From positions 129,932,895 to 129,996,894 of the forward strand of contig OW799234.1 in the NCBI GenBank assembly GCA_941918925.1: a DNA stretch of 64,000 nt. The letters run 5' to 3'. Source of the DNA: Phyto melanocephala. Taxonomy: Eukaryota > Arthropoda > Insecta > Diptera > Rhinophoridae. The notes under the pieces were generated by a model that was not told the DNA's origin, did not search any database, and was given only the letters and a program-made list of their open reading frames with translations. A program made the position numbers and the translations under genes. Position 1 is the stretch's first letter. Each line of letters begins with the position of its first letter. Positions 48,128-59,798 of this stretch are shown here, piece by piece.

Positions 48128-48668
48128 AAGGGTCCGCCGAATACTTTTTTTTTTTTGAAAATGCTATAAAAAAAGTGTAGCTTTGGATGTATGGCACGTT
48201 ACGCCGTCCTGTTGAAATTAAATGTTGCCAATATCCTCCTCTTCAATTTTTGTGAACAAAAATTCGTTCAACATGGCCCGATAACGATCGCCATTGATTG
48301 TAACGGCCACTCCTTGCTCATTTTCGAAAAAAATGGCCCAATTATGCCTCTGGCCAAAATCCGCACCAAACTCGTGACTCGTTTTGGGTGTATCGGCTTT
48401 TCAATGTATGCGTGCGGGTTTTCTGTGCCCCAAATGCGACAATTTCGCTTGTTTACATACCCGCCAAGATCGAAATGAGCTTCATCTAAAAAGATGATTT
48501 TTTTTGGCAAAATCGGCCAAAGTTACCCAGCGTTGTTCAAGCGTATACACAACCATATTCGTTTAGCGAACGGATAAAACCAATTATCTGTCAAATCAGA
48601 CATGAGCTAAATGTTACCATTCACGAAATAAACACTAGTTGAAAAAAAAACGTTATATGGCGATCCTT
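48128..48668 (-). mobile_element. Mariner-like MITE D3 with transposase core fragment
   Basis: Ends AAGGGTCCGCC and GGCGATCCTT with TA on both sides (48126-48127, 48669-48670), 541 bp. The minus strand from 48510 reads PKKIIFLDEAHFDLGGYVNK and NCRIWGTENPHAYIEKPIHP, then GGIIGPFF-like residues in a shifted frame, RAMLNEFLFTKIEEEDIGNI, a Trp-to-stop, and FQQDGVTCHTSKATLF. Two catalytic Asp positions are kept but both the DNA-binding region and the third Asp with the carboxyl end are deleted, so it is a non-autonomous derivative. It is the longest and most informative copy of family D. Confidence 0.75.
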
Positions 48669-48670
48669 TA

Positions 48671-51078
48671 CTATAAAAATGTGAAACAAATTTAGTTTCA
48701 CAATTCTTTGACTTAAGACCTTTTTGCCAAACACCAAAGATGGTGTTATACTCTAAATGTCTTTCTATATATTTCTAACAAAATTACGTTTTTCATGTTA
48801 AGTATTTCTTATTCTTATTTATCAAACCAACTATTTAAATATACGTACATATGTACATATGCACTCTCTGTAAGCTCTACCAATACTGCTAGATAAAATT
48901 ATTGTTTACCCCCCGGCATGCTTAACAAAACTTTCCACTTTAATCTGCATTTAATACATCAAACCAACATACATAGAAAAAAATTAAATTAAATTAAATT
49001 ATTTCCGTATTGAAATTTCTTTTCGGTGTTTATTAACAGAAGAAGAACTCATAAAACATTACATACTTATACGCTTTTGCATACTGTTTACTTTCATTAA
49101 CATTGTTGACAGTATAAATGAAAAGTTGGAAATTTTTAATACGCATTTGCATCACAGTATAAAAAAAAAACATTGATTTTATTAACAAAACTTTTATTAG
49201 CCACTAAGAGAAGTTTATCTTTGAGCGGAGAACAAAACGACATTTTGTGAAAGTAATGAATTTTTATTAAACAAAAACTCTTGCAATTTTTTTTTAAGTT
49301 AAAAAATTTTACTTTATCCCCAATATTTTTATTAAATTTTTTTTTCTAATTTACAAAAGCTTTTCGAAGCATAAATGTAAATAAACTTTACTTACAACAA
49401 ACTTTTGCTCAAAATTTAGATTTTTTTATGAATTTAAGAGAACGATTGAAAAATTTAACTTCAAAAAACATAATATTTTCACTACCTAAGATTAAGATCA
49501 AAAAGGTTAAATTTTAATACGAAAATACAATATAATTGTTGAAAGAACATAACATCAAAATAAAACTCCTTGTAACTGCAGCATTGTACATAACATTTTT
49601 TTAGTTTTACGTTAAACATACTGCATAGCCCTTGATATATTATAATATCTTGAAATTTTTTTAGAAATATATCTTATATATATCGGTAAAAATCTATAAT
49701 TATTTGATTTATCCTCCTATTAGAAAGAAAATAATAATTTTACTGTGAAATTTTATAATATATGTTATATCTTATCCTAAAAGTATACAATTAAATATGG
49801 CCCACAGAAAATCTAGCCGCCTTTAAAGAGTGATAACATTTGAATAGAATTAAAATAGCAATATTCTTCTGAGTCGATTCTTAAATGCCCATCAGTATTT
49901 ACATAATACACGGAAAAATCACAAACATTAAGTTTGTTGTCACGTGTTTCATATACTCACATAAGTTGATTACTATGTATCTTTGTTTTAGTTTTTAATA
50001 TAAGTAGTTATTAATTTTTAATATAGTTGTTAAATAACACTTTTGATTAGAATTTAAATTTTTAAATTTGTCCCAAAAGGACTCAATTTTTTCGAAGATA
50101 CTTCAAAATATATAAAAATAAAATTTATATATTTCTTTGATTATAATAGTGTTGCCAATTCTTGGTGATCAGAAAAGGCTAGAAGATTACCAAAAAAATA
50201 CTAGAAACAGGCAAAAAATGAATATGATAGAAATTTCAAACCCGAGACACCACCATTTGAAGAGTGTCATAAACATTTCGGTTAAACCTATAAATAAAAT
50301 TTTGTTTTTGGGAAACTATTGCCCTTTCATATAAATCTGTTATTTTTTACAATACTAAAACATTTAACTTGAATTTCAAGCGGAAATCGTTGCCACACAC
50401 CCAACAATTTATGGGAAAAACTTAAGCATATTAATAGGATATGTGTACAACAAATTGATATTATGGGTTCTGTTTACAGATTACAGCATATTTGTTAGAG
50501 AAATTTAGTAAGTGTATTAAGTAAACAAGCATTAGGAAAATGTGTTTATTTAAACAACCTTTATATGTTTGACACTTGTTCGAAACGGATACGATAGACT
50601 ATTAAAAACGTTATTTTTTCAGCCATAACACACACCAGTTTTTTTCCTCTTCTCTTTTGTCAACCAAAAATAAAAACACCTTAAAGTATGCTATAAAATT
50701 TAATGTAGTGCATAAATGTAGAATTTTAACAACTAGACATACATGTTTACAAAGATAGTAAAAACTTATTTGTGAGACTTCCTTATTTTGTTCAGTGTTT
50801 TCCGGATTTTATGGCAACAATTAAACGTCACAGCAGCAAGAATTCCGACATACAATTAAAATGTCGTATTGAAAGCCAACAAATATTTAGTCTTCGTTGA
50901 AGCAAGGAAAGTTAAAATAATATTTTGATATAAATATGTAAAATTTTTTCTGGGAATTTTCACTGATTTTGTAAATGTTACACCCACCTTTTTGAACACG
51001 CATACATATGTATGTGTGTAATGCATATACATCTGTGTAAACAAATACTCTTCAAAATATGCTGCGAAATTTTTTGGT
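48671..51078. other. AT-rich non-coding stretch
   Basis: An (AAATT)n tract lies near 48981-49001. ATAGTGTTGCCAATTCTTGG at 50147 resembles a degraded hAT terminus without a partner. No gene recognised. Confidence 0.45.
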
Positions 51079-51888
51079 TATACCCTTCACACAAAAGTGA
51101 AAAAGGGTATATATAGCTTTGTCATTCCGTGTGAAATTTCTACAATTTTCATTTCCAAACCCATAAAGTATATATTTTCGATTAAGCTTGTCAGTATGTC
51201 AGTATGTCCGTCTGTCCGTGTGTATGTTGAAATCAACTTTTTGAAGCCCCCCGACATCACGTGGACCCAGATGAGGTATTAAAATATCAGAAATATTCAT
51301 GAGTAGATCTGTATCGAAATTCAGAAACATCGGTACATAAGCGACTGAGATATGAGCAAAAACCCACGGCCACCTCATTTTTTTTAACACAAAAACAACA
51401 TACAACAACAACATGCACACATACATACATATATACAGACGTATACTGGTTAGAGTAAACGTGGCATCGAACCCCAGCTGAGCCCAAAAAAATTTTCTTT
51501 TTAATTTATTTTTTATTTTATAAATTATTTATATTTTTAATATTTTTTTTTAATTTTTTTTATTGTTTTTTTTTAATTTTTTTTATTGTTTTTTTTAATT
51601 TTTTTTATTGTTTTTTTTAATTTTTTTATTGTGTTTTTTTATTTTTTATTTTATATTTATTATTTGTATATTATTACTTTTTATTTTTTTTTTAATTTTT
51701 TTTATATGTTTTTTTAACACAAATACGTAAATTTATAATTTTGCAATAAGATGTTTTTTTATATGTATGTTTTTTATATGTATGTACGTATTTCATATGA
51801 GACAAATGGTGATACAAACTATTGTTAATGCGTAAATACAAGTTGTGAAGGGTATATAAGATTCGGCATTTCACTCTTACTTGGTTTT
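51079..51888 (-). mobile_element. Family B element, full length, reversed (B3)
   Basis: Right hairpin TATACCCTTCACACAAAAGTG with AAAAAGGGTATATATAG, CCATAAAGTATATATTTTC, a short GTCCGTCTGTCCGTGTG tract and GAAATCAACTTTTTGAAGCC. Then come GAGATATGAGCAAAAACCCA, a CATACATA microsatellite, CTGGTTAGAGTAAACGTGGC with ATCGAACCCCAGCTGAGCC (tRNA-like), a 200-bp T/A tract with TTTTTTATTG repeats, and the left end GAAGGGTATATAAGATTCGG. The terminal palindrome is cut short (ATTCGGCATTTCACTC), so this copy has lost one arm. Confidence 0.7.
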
Positions 51889-53597
51889 ATTTCTTATGTC
51901 GCGAATTGACTTAGCTAACGACAAGAACGAAAGTATCTTAAGACAAGAAAGTTACAGAGAAATTAGAAAAAAAAAATTGTTTACATACACCATCATTAAT
52001 AATAGCATAATTATATTTGAGTTCCTTTTTAGCATATTTTGAAAGCAATAAATATACAATTAGTGTATTCACAAGTAGTCCTAAGTGTCGTGATCTCATA
52101 TTTTTTTAAATTAATAATAATAAGAAAATATGTACAAATTTCAAGTCTTTTTAAAATTTTAAAAAATTTTGACATTGTATCGTATTATCGATAGGACACA
52201 TTTTAAATTCACCAAATATTTAATAAAACTTTTTATTTAAGGTCCTCTTTTAGAAATCGTAGACATTATTAAAGCTGTTATAATAAAATGATTTACTCCT
52301 TAATCCGCAACTAAAAATTTCTTGCCAAAACAATAGTTGCCTGTAAATGTATTTTCAAATTTATAACGCTCATTTTCTTTAACAGTGTCATAAATAAGAA
52401 AAACGTAGTTTCAAGTAAAGTGGATTTGAAAGTGTTAAAACATTCCAATATTAAATCAATTAATTTTAACATAATGTTAAGTAACATAAAACCTATTATA
52501 GGTAAAGTAGATTTTTGTATGACATATGTAATTTATTTTTAAATTTATTTGTAGTACTTGAACCTTCTTTTTTATTTTAAAAATTATTATTAATCGAAGT
52601 TAGGATCCCTTTTATTTTTTAATACAATAGTTAAACAAAATTTATTTGTCCCAATATTTTTCTACTTCCTTATGTAGTATCATCATTGAAATTGTAACAT
52701 ATTTTTAATACAATTATTGGAAAAAAAGATTAAAACAACAAAATTTATACATCTATGGCAATAAGGAAAAACTGCTTATGTCTATTTTTATAGTTTTCAG
52801 GAAATCACTTTTTAATTTTTATGTTGATTTTTAGAAATTGATTCTCTTTAAAATAAATACTAATTCTGCGCTAAACAAATTGAAGAGAATATTCATGTTC
52901 GTATATTTAGCTAATTATAAGTTAAAACAAAATGTTATTCCAAACGATATTGTTTTTCAAACAAATATAGGCAATAAGTTTTCACTTTCTGTAAAGTTGT
53001 CAAAATGAGTAGAAAATTTGCCTGAGGATAGTTCTTTTGGACTTGATTATTGCTGTGATTATTTCAATTTTAGCTCATGTCAACTTAAGTAGCTTTTTCT
53101 TTTTACCACGGATATATAAGACATATTTGCCACATATTTGTAAAAGAATAATATGGACACGGCTTAGGTTATTTCCCTGATTTCTTTTCTTTAGTATTCG
53201 TAATTACCAAGACAAGATTTGCAGGGGGCGTGATATGGGCGTGACCGCATATTTTTAATTACAAATATTTTTAAATATCTTATATGACATTTACGTTTAA
53301 AGGAATATTTTGGAAACTATCTATGTATTTCTATTAACATTGCATTTTTATAAAAACAATTAAAAACTTTTCAATTAATTGATCGTATTAAAAAATATAA
53401 CACATCATACTTATAATCTATTACATCATAACACAATTTGATTTAATTAATTTGCTACTGAACCACACATATTTTACTAAAGATAAAATAAAGTGTACAT
53501 ATGGCAACATGTATAATATATTGGCAAGATTAGATTTCTGTAATCAATTCTTCCATGCGACTTAATAATTAAACGTTTGTATGTTTATTGTTAAAAA
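51889..53597. other. AT-rich non-coding stretch
   Basis: Isolated GGGGGCGTGATATGGGCGTG at 53225-53244 resembles a single family A/E CpG module without the rest. Otherwise no gene or element. Confidence 0.45.
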
Positions 53598-54816
53598 TAA
53601 CAAGTAAGAGCTTTATATTCGGCTGTGCCGAATCTTTTATACCCACCACCTCTTTTGTGTACTTTTATAGCACAAAATTTATTATGTTGTTAATAACAGT
53701 AATCGCTATGGAATAATTACTTAACAATAATAAGTTTTACTTTCTTTGAGTAATTGTGATTTACTTTTAATTAATTTCCTTAAATTTAGTCTTACAATGA
53801 CACATTAGGAATACCTTTATCAGAAATGATGCTACTACGGACTCTTTTTTTCAGTGGTAGTTAAAAAATAATATTAGCTTTGTGTGGGCATGTCACCTCC
53901 TACTTTTAAAATTATATAATTAATGTTTGAATTTAACTCAGATAATCCATTACAGACTTATTTTTTTTTTTTTTTTTAATTTTTGTCCATATAAAAATAA
54001 TATGAATTCATGTTAAAGCGTTATATGAGAGGTGAACGTTAAAGTGGGCGTTTCACCTTTTGGAATTATACTTATATTGGCATAATTAAATTTACCTCAA
54101 AGCTATGTATGCGAAATCTTGTCATCATCCACCCAATTCTGTCGGTTTTATGAGCTTCTAAATTTCATTAACAGTAAATTACGTGAGAAAAGGGCGTTGA
54201 AGTAGGCGTGTCGAAGTTGCTTCTACTAATGAATACAGCTTAGATATTTCAATATAGTCCTTTATTATTCCAAAATCCGTATTCATAGAGAAATTATATG
54301 AATTTGAGATAAAGCGTTATATGGAAGGTGGGCGTAGAAGTGGGCGTGTCACATTTAATATTCGTTTGTAAAAATCCTTTGATCAAAAAGCAACGTTTGC
54401 GAAATTTCAGAATCATACATCTACTTTTTCCAGTTTTATTACATAAAAATTTTTAATATACTGAAAAAGACATTGTGTGGTATAGGTTTTCGTATATTTT
54501 TATCCATAAATCCTTTCGTAATGTATAGATTTGAGCAATTTTCAGGGAAAGATATTTTTACTCAGGAAATATACATTTGAAATTTCATTTCTCTAAGTCA
54601 ATGCGTTTAGACACAATTGCATTTTATTCGATGTTCGAAGCACATGGTATTTTTGAACTACTCTTGCATTACAAGCTATAAGTCTCTTCCTAATATATCG
54701 ATTTAGCCCATTTTCAATACCAAACAAACCTCGTGTATAAGAAATATTCTCGCAAAGTGCTTTCAACAGACGGACAGACGGACAAACAGAATGACAAAAC
54801 AAATATACCCCATAAA
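53598..54816 (+). mobile_element. Family A element, older copy (A5)
   Basis: Left end AACAAGTAAGAGCTTTATAT, palindrome TTCGGCTGTGCCGAA, TATACCCACCACCTC. Tandem-unit landmarks occur at about 54028 and 54324 (spacing 296, i.e. 288 plus small insertions). Next are the AATGCGTTTAGACACAATTG segment and CTTTCAACAGACGGACAGAC. After GACAAACAG it ends near AAATATACCCCATAAAAA, with the CTTTATGGGG core and the right hairpin deleted. Divergence from the other copies is clearly higher. Confidence 0.75.
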
Positions 54817-55646
54817 AAGCGTATTAAAATCACAAAGTTAAAGTAAACCACTGAGAAACAGATGTACGAGTACTTTAAATAAAATCCAAATATAAAGCGA
54901 GATAAACGACAGGAGAAAAAACTAAAATTTTTTTATGTGGGTTATTAAAACAACAAAATAATTAAACACTCGTAAATTAATACACTTCAGCACGTGTGTT
55001 GACTGCAATTAACATGCGACTATAAAGTGTGTCAATGTGAAAAGGAAAAAAACCAAATATCACTTATATATTTATAAACTCACTAGCACACATGGACGTA
55101 GAAAATAAACGTGAAAATTCAATTGTTTAATTAACTTAGAGAGATTTCGACTGTTATTATGGATTAGAGGTTTTAGCAAGGTATAGTCTTCGGGATTGCG
55201 GTATTTATCACGCTTCTTATTTGTAAACAATTTTGTTAAAATTATACACAATTTGCAGTAAACGTGACTAAACGAATGAGAGACTGATATCTACTTCTGA
55301 CTATCGGATTCTAAAGCTGTCCTAAGAATGTCTTTCGCTATGTAAGCTCACATAGTATGAGTACGGACAGCAGTACTATTGTAACAGACAGCAAGATGAC
55401 TGATAAATCAGTCATGTCCAAAAAAAATAACATCCAGCACTTTAAAAGTACAATAAATATTTACATCATCATCTAGGCGTAAGGTCGCTTTGAGGTAAGT
55501 GAAACTAAAAAGGGCTTATGATTTAGGTGTTAAAGAAAGAAAACTACAAACTAAAAGTTTGTAAAATTGAACTGCTTTTACAGGACAAAGATAAAAACCT
55601 AAAGCTAGACCTTCATGTGAGCAGATAACGAATTGATAAAACATAT
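54817..55646. other. Non-coding stretch
   Basis: No gene or element recognised; slightly less A/T rich at 55140-55440. Confidence 0.45.
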
Positions 55647-56020
55647 TGTTACAGAATTAGTATCCTTTACATTTTGGTTAAGATTGTATTATTAATAAAT
55701 CTACAGCATACTTTCAGGGTTTAGTTATTTTGTTGTGCTCACCACTTCAATTTAAATTTAACTTATATCCAGAATCTCCTTATATATTCTATCACTGAAC
55801 TATAATTTCAGATCTCGCATTATAGTATAAATATAAAATAAAGATGTAGTAAATTTTATACTTAAACACAAGTATAATCAAATACAAAAACAAACACTAT
55901 ATAGAGAACGTGATCGTTGATCGTGTTCAAAAAGAGGGGATTATGAGTTAAATGTCAAGTTAAATTTTCGGTTTATTTAAAGGAAATAAACTACCATTTA
56001 TAATAGGTAAAATCGTAACA
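55647..56020 (+). mobile_element. Solo LTR, Ty3/gypsy type, with ATAT target duplication
   Basis: TGTTACAG start, CGTAACA end, 374 bp, flanked by ATAT at 55643-55646 and 56021-56024. Similarity to the other LTRs is clear at the ends (AAAGGAAATAAACTACCATT near 55979) but the middle is shortened. A 4-bp duplication of ATAT fits gypsy elements of the 297/17.6 branch. Confidence 0.7.
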
Positions 56021-56024
56021 ATAT

Positions 56025-56640
56025 TCGTTACTACTCGAATGGCAGTAAATGTTTAGACTGGAAAACGTTAAGAAGCAATGTGCATAACCGACTATCTCCA
56101 ATGCATTAGAAAATTATTTTTCATACAATAGAGTTAACCAGACATAAATATTTTATTGAAATGCTTAATCTTATTCAAAAATATAAAAAATTCAAAATAA
56201 ATTTCATTTGATAGTGAAAAACAATGTGTATTTTATTGATGTTGAAAGTATTCGTAAATGAAATTATTTTAAGAGCGAATTATTCCGGAGTCCAGGGAGA
56301 AAGTCCCTCTTAACCCGGAAAAAGACAAATTTTATGACGATGACACATGTCTGTATGTATGTAAAGGTATCCTTAACGAGTGCGTGTTTAAGTACAAATA
56401 AACCTAATGAAAAATAAATAAAAAACTAAAAGCTAACATACATACAACCATACATACTTACATACACATTCTTCTCTTTGTTTCGTTTTGTTTTGTTTTG
56501 TCTAGTTGTGTTTACTTTAATAGTAACAAAACTAACTATTAAGAAATAAATTAATTAAATACTTCTGTACATATGTATGTATGTATATGAATGTCATTAG
56601 TACAAATTATGTTTTTATACTATTTAATTAACATTCTAAT
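56025..56640. other. Non-coding stretch with microsatellites
   Basis: CATACATACAACCATACATA near 56442, TTTTGTTTTGTTTTG near 56485 and ATGTATGTATGTATATG near 56574. The 60-codon frame at 56591 overlaps a repeat relic and is not a gene. Confidence 0.45.
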
Positions 56641-56770
56641 TATACCCTTCGCCTGTAGTGCCACGTCCATCTGTCCATGTGTTGGTTTAAATCAACTTTC
56701 AGATGCGCCTACATGTTATCAATCTTTTGGATATAATATTTTTTTAAACAATTTTGGAAAAATCGGTCAC
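56641..56770 (-). repeat. Family B/C right-end relic (B6)
   Basis: TATACCCTTCGCCTGTAGTG, then directly CCATCTGTCCATGTGTTGG and TTTAAATCAACTTTCAGATG. This is the start of a reversed B or C element with its core segment deleted. It lies about 270 bp before a better copy at 56913. Confidence 0.5.
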
Positions 56771-56912
56771 TAATCAGCAAAATTATAGTTTGTTATATAC
56801 TACATACAATGCACTTACGGTATCGTGAACACCGTCTAACGTGAACAAGTTTTTTTTTTACGTTGACTATTATGTAACATGAACAAACTCAGAAAGCTCT
56901 ATATCTTGAACA

Positions 56913-57342
56913 TTTTTATACCCTTCACCTGTGGTGTACAAGGGTATATATAGCTTTGTCATTCCGTTTGTAATTTCTACAATTTTCATTTCCGACCCCA
57001 TAAAGTATATATTTTCTGAAAGCTTATGAATAGAGGAGTCGATTAAGCCCTGACCGTCTGTCCGTCTGTCCGTCTGTCCGTCTGTCCGTCTATCCGTCTG
57101 TCCGTCTGTCCGTCTGCCCGTGTGTTGGTTGAAATCAACTTTTAGAAGCAACTATATGTTCCTCAGATCTATATATGGTATAAATCTCTTGGAAATATCC
57201 AGGAATGAATCGCTATTGAAATTCAGCACAATCGACCCATAACTTTCTGAGATACGAGCAAAAAACCACGACCACCTCGTTTTTTTTCACAATTACAACA
57301 ACAACATGCATACATACATACATGTAAAAAACATACCAAACA
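56913..57342 (-). mobile_element. Family B right half, reversed (B4, part 1)
   Basis: TATACCCTTCACCTGTGGTG with ACAAGGGTATATATAGC hairpin, CCCCATAAAGTATATATTTT, (GTCCGTCT)n at about 57054-57118, GTGTGTTGGTTGAAATCAAC, GACCACGACCACCTCG-like segment and a CATACATACATACATG tract. It stops at the left end of the family A element at 57343. The remaining B sequences appear at 59799-60159, so the A element seems to have inserted here. The minus-strand frame 56870-57151 spans the microsatellite and is not a gene. Confidence 0.65.
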
Positions 57343-59798
57343 AAAACAAGTAAGAGCACTATATTCGGCTGTGCCGAATCTTTTATACCCACCACCAATT
57401 TTGTGTACATTTAAAGCACATTATTTATTATTTTGTTAATCATTATGGAATAATCTCTTTATAATAAAATATGTATCACTTTCTTTGTAGAGGGTGGTTA
57501 AATTTTAAGGGCCCATGTTGAAGGTGAACTACACCTAGTCTTTAAGTTTGTTTTCTGCATTTCACTTGACATTTATCAATCTCAAACTTACTCATTTTGA
57601 TCCGTGGAAAGATACGCAAATGAGCAACGCTTTAAAGTTATTCAGGTTTTTTATAAAAATGGGCGTTCAAATCAAAATGCATTTTGTGCACTTCGTAATT
57701 CTTTTGATCAACATAATCGTTCAAATTCGTCCACAATCGGGAGAATTGTAAAAAATATTTAAATTTCTGCAAAACAGGTCTGTATAAAATGTTAGAAAAT
57801 CTGTGAATGCCTTCTTAGTTCGTTGAATGGGAACTATTGCTGTTTTTTGCGATAGTGTGGCAAAAGAGCAGTCATCCTCGACTTATCATCATGCCCAATA
57901 ATTGAGCATCAACATTGTCATTGAAAATTTGGACCATCAGATAGAGGAGTGGCGCCAAGGATGGGGGGGGCCATTTGGCCGATATTTTGTTAAATACATA
58001 ATTGAACCATACAAATATTATCATTATAAAAAGAAATAATAATATCCTAAATAATTTGTGTTTTATTTAAATACAACATCGGTCCTTAAATGAAATGAAA
58101 TTCAATGAAAGTGTGTTAAAGTAGCTGTGTCAATAAAGTTTCTACTAATAAATACAACTTAAATATTTCAATATAGCCCTTTATTTTCCCAAAAACTTTG
58201 TCAATAGAGAAATTACATGAATTTAAGGTAAGCCGTTGTATGGAAGGTAGGCGTTAAAGTGGCCGTGTCACCTAAACTATTTGGCACAACAATAACATTG
58301 ATTAGAAGGATATACACAGCAAATTTGATCATCATACCTCTAATTTTGGCGGTTTTATGAGCTTTTAAATTTCATTAACGGTAGATTACGTGAAAAGTGG
58401 GCGTTATAGTAGGCGTCTCAAAGTTATTTTGGCGAATGAGTTCAACTTAGGTGTTTCAATATAGCCCTTTATTATTCCAAAATCATTATTAATAGAGAAA
58501 TTAGAGGAATTTTGAGTAAAACGTTATTTGGGAGGTGGGCGTAAAAGTGGGCGTGGCAACTCAATTTTCTAGCACAGTAATGACATTTCCTAGGGGGATA
58601 TACGTAGCAAATTTTATCATCATACCTCTTATTTTGGCGGTTTTATGAGCTTTTAAATTTCATTAACGGTATATAACGTGAAAAGTGGGCGTTATAGTAG
58701 GCGTGTCAAAGTTATTTTTGCGAATGAGTACAACTTAGGTGTTTCAATATAGTCCTTTATTATTCCAAAATCTTTATTAATAGAGGAATTATATGAATTT
58801 TAAGTAAAACGTTATATGGGAGGTGGGCGTAAAAGTGGGCGTGGCGCCTTAATTTTCTGGCGCAGTAATGACATTGCCTAAAAGGATATACGTAGCGAAT
58901 TTGATCATCATACCTCTAATTTTGGCGGTTTTATGAGCTTTTAAATTTCATTAACGGTAGATAACGTGAAAAGTGGGCGTTATAGTGGGCGTGTCAAAGT
59001 TGTATTTTCGAATGAGTACAACTGAGATGTTTCAACATAGCCCTTTATTATTCCAAAATCTACATAAATTGAGAAATTATATGAATTTTGGGTAAAACGT
59101 TATATGGGAGGTGGGCGTAAAAGTGGGCGTGGCACATTGATTTTCCGTTACAAAAAAGCGTCTCACCAATAAGCAAAGTTTGCAAAATTTCAGAGTCGTA
59201 CATCCAATTTTGTTGCTTTTATGACGTTTTTGTTTTTAAATATACCGAAAAATACACTGTGCGGTATAAATTTTCGTACATTTTGATCGATAACTCCTCT
59301 CCTAATGCATAGATTTAGATAATTTTCGGGGAAAAATATTGTTTTTACTCAGGAAATATATATTCGAAGTTTCATGAGTCTACGTTAATGCGTTTGGACA
59401 CAATTCCATTTTATTCGATGTTTGAAGGACACGGTTTTTCGACCTACTCTTGCTTTTCGAGCTATAACTCTCTTCCTAATATTCCGATTTAGCCCATTTT
59501 CAATACCAAACAAACCTTGTCTATAAGAAAGATTCTGGCAAAATTTGAGCCCCCTAGCTTTTTCGGTGCGACCTCTATCGTGCTTTCAACAGACGGACAG
59601 ACGGACAGACGGACAGACGGACAGACGGACAGACGGACAGACGGACAGACGGACGGACATAGCTAGATCGTCATAAAATCAAACCCTGATTCAGAATATA
59701 TATACTTTATGGGGTCTAAAATGGATATTTCGATGTGTTACAAACGGAATGACAAAATGAATATACCCCCACCATTTTTTTGGTGGCGGGTATAAAAA
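57343..59798 (+). mobile_element. Family A element, full length (A3)
   Basis: Left end AAAACAAGTAAGAGCAC, palindrome ATTCGGCTGTGCCGAAT, TATACCCACCACCAA. A unique 5' body runs to about 58200, then tandem 288-bp units. The 3' body carries TTTCAGAGTCGTACATCC and CACTGTGCGGTATAAATTTT. An eight-unit (AGACGGAC)n tract lies at 59590-59653. The core is ACTTTATGGGGTCTAAAATG and the right hairpin TATACCCCCACCA/TGGTGGCGGGTATA is followed by AAAAA. It is 2456 bp and appears almost identical to 22561-25000. It encodes no recognisable protein; the shared 67-codon frame at 57548-57751 has a stop in the A1 copy and is not considered a gene. Mobilisation by a Helitron-like enzyme in trans is inferred from the end structure. 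Confidence 0.85.
58243..59140 (+). repeat. Tandem 288-bp units rich in CACGCCCAC motifs
   Basis: The landmark GGAGGTGGGCGTAAAAGTGG starts at 58531, 58819 and 59107, with a diverged form at 58243: exactly 288 bp apart each time. Each unit has two CpG modules about 140-150 bp apart (GTGGGCGTTATAGTRGGCG and GGTGGGCGTAAAAGTGGGCG, R = A or G). This suggests the 288-bp unit itself came from an older duplication of about 144 bp. The same 288-bp spacing holds at 23233-24097 and at 62349-62637. Confidence 0.85.

Noticed and set aside
51199..51487. Overlapping minus-strand frames in the B3 element
   Set aside because: They follow the microsatellite and the conserved non-coding segments of family B; equivalent frames in other B copies are broken.
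57050..57125. Regular 8-bp repeats resembling a CRISPR-like or satellite array
   Set aside because: Unit is a simple GTCCGTCT microsatellite without spacers and recurs at the same place in each A/B element.
57548..57751. 67-codon frame identical in two places (also 24592-24795 reversed), looking like a conserved protein
   Set aside because: The identity follows from the two family A copies being almost identical overall. The A1 copy has a stop in this frame and the protein has no recognisable domain.
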